Assembly: GCA_964023205.1 (NCBI GenBank)
Contig: OZ026848.1
Span: 31,235,912 to 31,299,911 of the forward strand
Length of the DNA stretch: 64,000 nucleotides
From: Lutraria lutraria
Taxonomy: Eukaryota > Mollusca > Bivalvia > Venerida > Mactridae
Direction of reading: 5' to 3'
Shown: positions 50,901-62,900 of the stretch, in pieces
Numbering within the stretch: position 1 is the stretch's first letter
Layout of the letters: every line of letters begins with the position of its first letter
Translations under genes and position numbers: made by a program
The notes under the pieces: generated by a model
Told to the model about the DNA's origin: nothing
Database searches by the model: none
What the model saw: the letters and a program-made list of their open reading frames with translations, nothing else

Positions 50901-53900
50901 ATAATTTTCAGGATTTTTAATTTGGCTTTATTGATATCCCTGGTGTTGTAAAAACTGCCTAATAGGACTTGATATATAGACCGTAGATACCATTTACACC
51001 TGAAGATGTTCATTAGAAACTATAAGAGGTAGCAACATGAAACTCCATTGTCGGATAGATCTCCCTGAGCTTGGTGAACAGACAAGCATTGGCGGTACAG
51101 CTGGCAGTGCTCTTGTTTGTGTGTTCTTATCACCCCTGTTGAATACTTGTTCATTTTTCATGTACTATTCATGAATAATGCAAGAATAGTTCAAGAAAAA
51201 CACTTGTTTTACTTAATTCCGTTGGAAGGGGCTTGGAAAGTAGCATTGCTGAGTCTTACAAAGTGTCTTGATATAAGAAGTGATTTCTTTCACTCCTGTT
51301 TGGAACTTAAGGTGTAAGTTCTGAAATCTTGACATTGTACTAGAAATGTATTTAAATTTATCTTTGTGGTGAACCTGATAATTGTATAATACACATATTT
51401 TACAGGGTAAAGAACAAGAGCATACATTTGTATTTCGGATGCCTAATGACAGACAATGTAAACATCTGTGGAAATGTGCTGTTGAGCACCATGCTTTCTT
51501 TAGACTCAAAGGTCCAGTGACAGACAAAAATGCGAGACAAAATTTCCTCAGAATGGGATCTCGCTTTAGATACAGGTAAAGGAAATATCTTGTTGAAGAA
51601 TAAGTATAAATTATGTCATTATGAACTAAATATTAGAGACTATCTTCTTGTTTTTCTGTATTGTTTACTTTTAATTAGAAATCTTTTTTCTTGTTTTTGC
51701 ATGCATTTATTTAGCAGAATGTCAGTGAATTTTTGTATGGAAAAAATGATATTGAGATATAGAGTAAAAGTATAGTGACTAAACAGTCACGTAATCCACC
51801 CTCTGATAAAACAGACTTGAAAACTCCTTGAATGTTAGGTTGCTCTAAAATCCTTGAAAATTCCTTGAATTTTAGGCTGCTCCAAAACTCTTGAAAACTC
51901 TTTGAATTTTAGGCTGCTCCAAAACTCTTGAAAACTCCTTGAATGTTAGGTTGCTGTAAAATCCTTGAAAATTTCTTGAATTTTAGACTGCTCTAAAACT
52001 CCTTGAAAAGTACTTGTATTTGCAGGTATCACTCCTTTAATTTTATTGTACCAGTCAAATTGATATAATTTTGTAAAAAGAAAAAGATCTTCAAGAATGC
52101 CTTTTCAATTTCCCCATTTGCTATGTCTTATCTGCTTTATTCTGTGTGAAAAATAAACATGCATATAAAAAAAACACGTAATTATGTATACTTGTAACGA
52201 TACAGATGGCGAAATTTTTATTTATTTTTTTACTTTATTGATACATGAATTATTTTACAGTGGTAGAACTGAATATCAACAAGCATCCTCAAATCGTGCT
52301 AGGCGTAGCGTTAAATTTGAGCGAACAGCCAGTAAGAGATATTCACGACGGCCTACATTTGAGAAGAAAGAAAGAGAGGAAGCCATGCGTCGTCAGCAAG
52401 AGAGGAGAAAACGAGATCAAGAGAGAAAGTAAGTGCTTGTTGATTTTGTTTGCATACAGATGAAGTGCTAAAGTTCCACTTGTGAAAATTGGAAAAATTA
52501 GAAAGTTTACAATCGTTTATCAGTCCCAGCGAATGTCCAACTTGCTATGATCAGAGCATTGAAGCATGAATGACATCCTCATTTTGTATGTCATGGTTAT
52601 GTAACATCGATAAACAAATGAAGCAATATTAGTGTATAGTAATAATATATGTTGCAGGGTCAAGTGTTGTAGTTTGTGGCCATAATGGTCCACCATACAT
52701 TGTACATGTTTACATCTGGTTGTTTATATATGTATTTTCTTAATGGTGGACCATTATGGCCACCTATTACAACACTTGACATATAGTAATATTATTTATA
52801 GATCATGTATATATTTGCTGATTATACATGCATTGATAGATATACTGGTAGTTATTCTGTATTCTTTAAACAACACAAATAGTTATTGCAAGCTGTATAA
52901 ACCATGTATCATTTTCCATGATTCGAAAACGAAATCCAGTCCCTGAAATCAATATATCCCTAAATAAAGGTGTGGTTGATCAAAATCTACAATTTCATGA
53001 CACAACATCTGATCAGACAACATTGTTTTATCAGTGATAGACATACAGCGAATGATATCTGGACTGATAAAAGAATCATCTTGCTTCAATCAGATTTTTT
53101 TTCAGTAATAAAAAACATCATTTAATATCAAATGTTTTAAAAATCTCTCTCAAGGGAAACCACCCACCAGCCATTACCTCCCTTTTATACCTAGGTTGGG
53201 TCTTTTGTATCTTATTTATTTATTCATTTAGGGAATCTAAAGTTGAGACTACAATTGGAGTGGAACCAGCCCCATCTACATCATCAGGGGCTGAGACCCC
53301 TAGTTCTTCTACAAGGAAAACACCGGGCACTCTTCCTATCAGTAATGGAGGGGCCAATGAAGAGTCTGGTACATTAACAAGGCGTAGAAGAGAAAAGTCC
53401 AGTAGTGGGTCCACCACTCCCTCACCTGGTACAGCATCTACATCTAAGGAACTCAGCCTGAAAGGTTTGTGCTGTAAAATAGTCCTTATATGTAGTTCTG
53501 TCTGTCTTCTTAATGTTAGTGCAAAAAACTGGTCCCATTGAAATTAAATGATAATCAAAGTAAATTGTTTCTCTGGTAATCTTAAACTTAATACCCATAA
53601 TTGTACCCTACAAACGAAGTTTGAGACGGAGTTTATTGGAGTCCTTCTGTCAGTCAGTCGTCGGTAGGTCCGTCCGTTACATGTTACAAGTTTGTGGAAT
53701 GAAGTTCTTCCACATTCTTTAAGCGATCGCAATGAAACTTGAAATGTGTCATTATTAAATAAATGTATGAATAAATATTACTGTGTGAACAAAAGATGGG
53801 TGTTTCATAAGTCATCTTGGCTGGCCCTTTGAATAGGGGTGACACTATAATAAACAAAGCTTTTACCTTTGTATAGAGGTGTATAAAAAGTAGAGAACAA

Positions 53901-56900
53901 TATATTACTATATCTTTGTTTGTTTGGTAAACAACACTTCCTGAGGAATCTAAGTATCTTCAGTGTTGATATCTGTGGGAAATATTGGTTTTGCTTTTGC
54001 CATAGTTAAATTGTAAAGTATGCTAAATCCAAAGCGGACAAGCAAGTCTGGTAGCATTGGATACTAGAAATGAGAAGAGGTGGAATTTTAAGTAAAGTTT
54101 GAAAATATGAATAAAAGCACCAGTTTCAGTAAATAAAACAGTTAAATGAATTGATGTGAATAAATCTGCTATTAAAATGATTTATGTATGTTACAGATGC
54201 TTCTGAGGCAGCTCAGGCTAGGTTGAAGGGGTTAGATCAGACAGTAACAGTGGTAACAGTTAAAGCGCCACCTAAGGATGTAAATACATTCCAAAATAAC
54301 CAGGTGAAGTTTGCTCCAGGCGCAGGGTCCTTACCTCCTGATCAAATTAAGTGCAATATATTAAAAGCTAAACGTGATGAAGAAATTAAGAAGGCAAATG
54401 AAGGTAAGGTTGAAATCTGTAGAACATGTGTTTTGTGTTACTGTTTACGTCTTAATATTGGCGCCCGTTTTATTCTGGCGATATTGGCGGTCAGCATCGG
54501 AACCGCCAAATCTAGACCGTGCCAATATAAAATCACGCCAATAATGAACACCGCCAATTATTTTGTTGAAGAAAATTATTGTAACTTTTGTGATAGTAGC
54601 TAGGAAGATATTTAGTAAAATAGTCTAATTATTCCCTCTGAAAATGGTGGAAACTTATTTTCTTAAGTGTTTTAATTTTGGCGCTTAAGAAGACAGGCAT
54701 GGTTTTATTTTGGCGGTTGGATATGAAACCACCAAATATAGAACCCGCCAATTCATAAACATCTTAAAAAATCCAAATTTTGCACCCGCAGAATTAAAGA
54801 CGTATACCTTATGTAAATAGAAAATATACAAATATCTTATAAGAAATATAATTACAAGCAGTAATTAACATGTGATTTCATAGTTTGATTTAGCACAGAT
54901 ATTGGAGTGTTAAATGTGTACCCAATTAATTGACAGAAATTAAAATATTACAATTGTTTATAGAAATCTAGTAAAAATATTGGAGAAATTATTGATTGGT
55001 ATATTTTAAGGATCTCAACTTGATGGAGGATTAAGGGTAGAAATTCCAGAAAAGAGTAAGGAGACAGAAATCTCAGATGTGAAAAGGTAATAAATTTATC
55101 TTACCCCACCCACCTGTTGTGTACATTTATATTACCCCACCCATCTGTTGTACACAAGTGTTAGGTTATTAGCAGTTATGTGTTAGTCAAGTTGATAAGT
55201 CTGTGTGATAAATATTGTCATAACCAAAACTTGTACTTAAAAACATTTACATTTATGACACTTGATCAGGAAATTTTTCCCCTACACATCGAAGAACTCC
55301 CATTATAACGTTATTTCAATTTATGCTGGTGGGATGTGCCCTATAAACTAGTGTGGAATAAAGAAATGAAAAAATTGCTTTTAAATGTATAGATTTTGAT
55401 AAAGATATCAGTGTTGTTAAAACTGGATCTGTTATTATGAAGTTAAACCAACCAAACTTGTCTGATTTGAGAAATATCTTAATTTGAGAAATCTTTTCCA
55501 GATTTAGCTGTTAGTATTGTCATCGATGTGTTTAATAAATCCAAACAAAAGCCTGACATTTCTCCAGAATTATGTCACAATATTTAATTCAATCATGAAC
55601 AGATTAGTCACATTCAGATATAAATCTGGAGTTAAATGTTGTTAATTTATTGTTGTTGTAAAATCTGGTGATGCGAGTTCCTTTATTTTATTCACTTTTT
55701 ATTTCACTCGTATGATTTTCGCTAATTCTGCTTAGAAATGATTTATCCTAATTTTTTTTATAATTTAGTTAGTGCATTGCTCATTGTGTGGTTAATATTT
55801 CTAGAATTGATGAATTCCTAACAAAACTAATTTTATTACAAACAGTTACCTCAATTATACTTGCTATTCTTTCATAACAAATACTGTATTTTCATTTATT
55901 TTCGTTGGGCTCAATTTTCGTGGTTTTTAGTAAAACAGCTATTTCGTTTGGACATAAATTCGTGGATTCTGATTTTTGAAAAAAGGCCTTATCTCTGCAT
56001 TTAAATTTGTGGTGATTTGATTTTGTGGATGAGACGACCCATGAAATTCACGAAATTTAATCCCCAACGAAAATTAATGATTCCACAGTAACAATAATTT
56101 GAACCTGAATATGCAGTATTAATGACAAAGTTGTTGAATATTTACCCCACAGCAGGTCATGGAATCATAAATATATGAAAACTGACTCATAGTGAGTATA
56201 TAATACTCCCTTTATCTATATATAACATAGTTTCTGCACTTTCATCTTTCCTAGAGAGTCTGCTAGGGCTTACCTACACTAGTTATTTTTCCACATAATG
56301 ACATGAGCTTTAAGCACCACATTCTGAAAAGGTGAAACATTTAACACAAAGCCTAGGGGTGTCAAAGTTTACAGAATAAGCCAGAATTCTGATTCCACGC
56401 CCTCCAGGACGACTTTTGAAATTTATATTATTCTGTGGATTTGGAGGGGGTAGGAAGTGTTTGGGGTTAAATCGACTCTGGTACGATGGTACAGCGTACG
56501 GTTGCACATTTTAGTGCCAGAAATGGCCAATAATTTGAGGACTATGGTTGTAATATTCCTGAACCATTTTATTGGTTGCTTTTGATATATTGAGCAGGTG
56601 CGCTTCTACAAAGTCAATTTGCATGAGAGATCACTGTCAGTCTGTTCTCTTAAAACGACATAAATGACCACATTTGTGCAAGTTGTTGTACTAATCTCTA
56701 AACTTTTAGGATTTTAGATTTGGGCCAGTTGACACCCCTAATAGTGGCAGTCATGCAACATTTGCTTCAAAGTTTCCTTTTGTCCTCTGATCAGGCTATG
56801 AAAATCTGTGTCCACTTGCAGTGCTGTAGGATTACATTGCCAGGGTTGATTTTGTTTAGGGAATTTGTTGTGTTTATTAGAACATCTCATTGTTAAAATG

Positions 56901-59900
56901 AGCAACTTTTTTGTTTAGAAAACCTGCTACTGCTGTTATTTTAAGGACTTAAGTACAAATCCTACTGACAAGTGGAACATTTTCTAGTCTTGAACATTTT
57001 GTTTTGATATTAATGCCTTTGCTTTACCCAAACTGCTTGTTACAGCACTGAGATCGAAAATCCCGTTGCCAAGGAGACAGAGACTCGTGAAACGCTCATT
57101 GACGATAAGCCAAAGGTGAAAAATGTGAATGAATATGTTGCTGCTGATAAAAACGATGATGATGATGTCGTTAATGATGATATTGTTGATAGGTACTTAT
57201 CTGCTAGATTTACTGTTTAGTACATGAAATGGTCCATTTGGATGCCTCTGATATCATCTGTAGAATGGTATCCTAATGACAGTACATTAAGAGCATGCAT
57301 GCCGCATCTTGAATCTGGAATAATTGAAATAGTATTTCTCCTCTTGAAAATCTTATTTTTGTTTTCTTGATTTCTTCATTTTAACTTTAACATTGATAAA
57401 GCTAGATTACCTCTCTACTTTTAATATTTCTGACTTATTGACAATATTTGTTGAGCTATAACTGCTAATGCATGTTTAAGATGAATTTATAAAAGGGATG
57501 GGGTACCTATGTAAATTACTGGCTTAATTTTTCAATTAACAAAGCAGTAGATGTATTTGAACTGAAATAAGAAACATTTGCTTGCCCACTGAAGTGTCTT
57601 TGACAAGCATTTTAACATAAATTTATACAGTCAAGTCTGTGTTAGCAGCCATCTCCGAATAAAGGCCATCCTGTGAATAAAGGCCATCCTGTGAATAAAG
57701 GCCATCATGTGAATAAAGGCCATCCTGTGAATAAAATCCATTCTTTTAAAAACAAACATTGAGTATTTAGAACAAAATGACCTCTGAGTAAAGGCCACCT
57801 GTCTTATAAAGGTCAGTGGCCTTTGTTCACAGGTTTGACTGTATATAAAATAACTAAGATCAATGTAAATTTAAAACAAATACATAATTGTGTGTATTTA
57901 ATGTCGACATCATGTTTACATTTCATATTCTTTTGGAAATAATGGTATAATGTGTAAAACAGTGTCTTACTGAAAAGATTGGTCACATTTTGCCAACAAA
58001 TTAGCCATCACTGGTCACGTTGTGCAAAGGTCTCTAAATACATTATAAACATGGTGCCATAATGCTCGGGGGATTTTTAGTGGGCACTTAAGAAGATGGT
58101 TGCTCAATACAGTGAACAAGATTTACTATATTGTATTATGTTTTGAAGTCTTTTGCTTTATGAATTTAACCTTTTATAAATAAGTTAACTTTTTTTTAAC
58201 TTCAATTGATCACAATTTTGCTGGTTAAATCCTACCCTACTGTAGCTTGCATATTGTGTTTGTAGATACCTCATTATAGCATGTTATTATATCCTACATC
58301 ATTGTTGCATGAATCCTTAAAACCCTGCATGTTTCTTGATTTGCTAATTTATCTTTGATGATGTTGGAATAGATTTTAGAAATAGCTTTGTGTTACAGCA
58401 ATCTTAAATTCATGCATGTTATTTAGTATTTTAACTTTGCTTATATCAATCTGCATCCATTCTGTGTCAATGTAACTTAGTATACTTTTAAGAAATATTC
58501 TGTACATTTCATGGGGTCCAGATCTAGTTAAATATGTCATAATTTTGTCCCTCCAATATTTCTCAATATCTTCCCATTTACGTGTAAGAATACTTTTAAA
58601 CCTTTATACATTGTAGTAAAATACATCTACTAGATAGGTTCAATGAGACAAGCACTTGTGTCCACAGTCAAACCTGTTTTAGCAGCCACCTCTGAGTGAA
58701 GACTACCCTTTGAATAATGGCCATTCTTTTAGAAACTCATTGATTATTAAGAGGAAATGACCTCTGAAAAAAGGCCACCTGTCAATAAAGGTCATATTTT
58801 GTATTTCACAAGGGTGGCCTTTGTTCACAGGTTTAACTGTATATTGCATTTATCTAATCTTTAAATTTATAGTCTGATATAATGTCTTTTATTGTTCATT
58901 ATAACTGAACTTACTGACTTCATGATCCACTTAATTAATAGACATTCTAAGACAAACATGATAAATTGTGGGCTGTTTGAACAATGGTGATATTTTATTG
59001 ATGCTTGGTCAGTGATGAACTTAAGTTCGTATGGTTGTATTTGGTATAATATATGATGATGTTGTTTATTTCAGCACATATACCAGTGATACATTACCCT
59101 TATTTAGGGGACAAAGGGGCTCTTCCACAAGTAGTCATGGCTCTGGCGCTCATTCTATACAAAATGGGTAAATTATATTACTTAAAACATCACTACACAT
59201 TTTAAGATTTGCATGTTAAATTGCACTAAGCAAATTATGTTAATAAACCATTCATCTATTCCCATAATACAATATACTATATTTAGTAATGATAAAATAA
59301 TTTCTTATCATTAGTACAATTACAATAGTTCACTCTGACAGACTGTAGCATTAAATACAACTGAATTACTATAAATTCTGTTACATAACACGAAAGATAC
59401 AGTTCAGCTTATGTAAGCAGTCACCTCCAAATAAAGGCCACCCTGTGAATAAAGGCCATTTAAAAAAAAATGTCATTGATTATTTAGTACAAATTGACCT
59501 TTGAATAAAGGTCACCTGTCAATAAAGGCCTCATTTTGTCTTATCCAAGTGTGGCCTTTGTTCACAGGTTTGACTGTAAATGAATTGTTAAACATATTTT
59601 TTAAAATAAGTACAGTTACCTGTCTTCGACTGGCAACATTGATAATATAGTTTAGATGTGATAACTTGTACCTGTTATGATTGGTGATTATTTATTCATA
59701 GGTATGAAAGTATAGAAAGAAGAAAGCCTAGTTCAAGCAGTCACAATGAAGTTTTCACCTCTGGGAAAACAACACAGGTTTGTATATCTTAGTTTATGTA
59801 CACATCACTCATCTTCTGTTGCCTGTTTGTCAATTTGTTGGTTAGTTGGAGATTTTTGTCCATAATTCTATAAAAAAAAACTATGACAATTTTTTAAACT

Positions 59901-62900
59901 TATTATGGGTCTCCCAGCTCAAATCTCATATCTTGTTTTTGACTGATCAGACAATACTTATTGATACATTAGTCTGACAGCATAATTGATCTGATATATA
60001 CAGTACAGCAACACCCAGTGGGAGCTGCAAATATTGGCCGTTGTTTAGAGTTTGTTGCTCTACAGAGGTTAAATTTATAGTAATTATCAGCTAAGGGAAG
60101 GTGTTGTTATAGAGAGGTTGTTGCTCTACAGAGAGTTGCTCTGGAGAGGTTTTACTGTATATCAGCTCTATCTTCTCAATTTTTAACCATAATAATAAGA
60201 GAATAGAATTGAGATTTGAGCTCAGAGACTGTTAATAAATTTTATAACCTAGGGGTCAGGTCCCTAATTTAAAGGTCATGTCATTTAAGAAGTTCATATT
60301 GTTGTTAATTACTTCCATTATACCCCCGCAAATGAAGTTTGAGAGGGGGTATATTGGAGTCACTCTGTCGGTCGGTCCGGCCGCATATAATATCACAAGT
60401 TTGTGGAGCGAACTACTTCCACATTCTTTAGGCAATTGCAATGAAACTTGAAATTTGTTATCCCCATGAAGTGTAGATGTGCAAGACATGTCCAGCGATT
60501 TACTCATTCCAGGGTTATGTGCCCTTGAACTTAGCCATTTAGTGTACTATTGCATTCTTAGTGTCAAAGCGGCGGCGGGGGTATTAGTCACCCGTGTGAC
60601 AAGCTTTAGTTCAAATTGCTCCGTCACTTCATTTAATGAACTAATTTGATTCGACTAAGTCGTAACAATAATTTATTGATATGACATGAATGGCCAGCAT
60701 TTGCTAGGCTTTTTTTCAACATTTTTTTTTATCCTTATTTAACTCTTAGCTTTGTACAAAACTGTGTGAAAATCTTCTGTTTGCTTGCAGTCTTTTAAAT
60801 TGGCTTTAACTGCATGAAAAACCATCCTTCAGATATTTCTTTTCAGTGTGTCAAGTTTGTTCAATTGTTCACAACCGAATGATGTGACTGATGCTGTGAT
60901 TTTTTGTTATCAAAATCTAGGAGTGCAATTTTTCTGGTTATAAGCTGATTTCCATTTTTTCGAAGCCCCAAAGGGTCATTATCAGCCTCTTTAACACTTA
61001 AGAATATTGCTTTTGTGGTCTTCTAAAATGCTTATTTTCAGGCCCCCACCCCTTCTTTTGGCCGCATTTTGGCTGTGGTTTTTAAGTTTTGCAAACTTGC
61101 ACCTATGAAAACATATGTAGATATTATGATGAATAGTGTGTGACTTTTGTTCATTGTATTTATCTTACAATGTCATTTTCGTGTTGATCATTTCTCAAAG
61201 AAAAACCTTGGCAGGTTTGTAAAAATAATCGATGTCAGTTACTTAAAGTTGTTTTCTGAACAGTAAATGATGGTTTTAGGTACAGTCAAACATGTATTAG
61301 CAGTCATCTCTGAATACAGGCTACCATGTCAATAAAGGCCATTCTTTCAAAAACTGTCATTGATTTTTTAGAACTAATTGAAAAATAAAGGCCACCTGTC
61401 AATAAAGGCCATTCTTTCAAAAACTGTCATTGAATTTTTAGAACTAATTGAAAAATAAAGACCACCTGTCAATAAAGGCCATTCTTTCAAAAACTGTCAT
61501 TGATTTTTTAGAACTAATTGAAAAATAAAGACCACCTGTCAATAAAGGCCATTCTTTCAAAAACTGTCATTGATTTTTTAGAACTAATTGAAAAATAAAG
61601 ACCACCTGTCAATAAAGGCCATTCTTTCAAAAACTGTCATTGATTTTTTAGAACTAATTGAAAAATAAAGACCACCTGTCAATAAAGGCCATTCTTTCAA
61701 AAACTGTCATTGATTTTTTAGAACTAATTGAAAAATAAAGACCACCTGTCAATAAAGGCCATTCTTTCAAAAACTGTCATTCATTCTTTAGAACTAATTA
61801 AAAAATAAAGGCCACTTGTCAATAATGGTCATTCTTTCAAAAACTGCCATTCATTTTTTAGAACTAATTGAAAATTAAGGCCACCTGTCAATAAATGCCA
61901 TGCAGTGTCTTTTGCAAGGGTGGCCTTTGTGCACAGGTTTGGCTGTACTTGCATTTAGTTCAATGGAATTCTGTGTACATTGTTGAAAATCAGTCACTGA
62001 AAATTGAAATCTAACCGTTAAAGATCAAACGTTGTACTGGGCGCCTGTGTATCATGTGTACTAAAAATTTTAATTGACACCATACTGTGTATTAGTGGCA
62101 GTGATTGGGCATTGTGCTTGGTCAGATAGCTGCTTACTCACGGGTGAATGTTTATTAGCATGTGCCAGAATTTCTGACTGTTTCCTATCTTGTCTTGAAT
62201 TCTCTGAACAAAACTTGTTAACTTGTGGATAGATCTCACTGAGGCAGTGAAGAGACGAGCGTTGGCACTGCTCGCGTCATTCTTGTTTTTATTGTTACTG
62301 TAGCCTTAAGGTTCAGTTTTCAGGTCTATCAAAATTTTCAACTTTCATCCATGCATACAAAAATATTATTTGTTCCTATGTTCACAAGCTATCTAGCTAT
62401 TGTTCTGTAGAAAAGAAAACCAAGATTGTAGCTCAAGTTGCGGATCTTGTTTTGGGGTTAAAAACTTTGCAATCAGATTGAATATTTCCTTATCAGCATT
62501 TCATAAATTGATATCTAAGTCATTGTCTGAATTGATATCTAAGTCATTGTCTGAATTGATATCTAAGTCGTTGTCTGAATTATATATATTCTGCCTTTTC
62601 CCAACTGAAGATATGTAAACAGAAATTTGTGTTGTAATTCTTCCATGTTTAGAATTCTGGTACCTGTATGAAGTATGTACTTACTTAGATCAATGTGGAG
62701 AGGGTATTTGAACAGTGGTCTCATGTTTGACCAAACTTGGAACGGTGTACTTTTGTATAAGAATACACTGATCAAATGTGTTGTAAAAGAACACAGTCTT
62801 TACTTAAGCTATGCTGTTGTTTTATTATGTATTTGTTGTTTATCGATTTATTTGAATGTAGCCTGATTCCTTATAATGTAATTTTTATTCAGTTCTGCTG

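Noticed and set aside
61331..61890. CRISPR array
   Set aside because: Units are contiguous with no unique spacers, the genome is an animal's, and the repeat lies inside a MITE.
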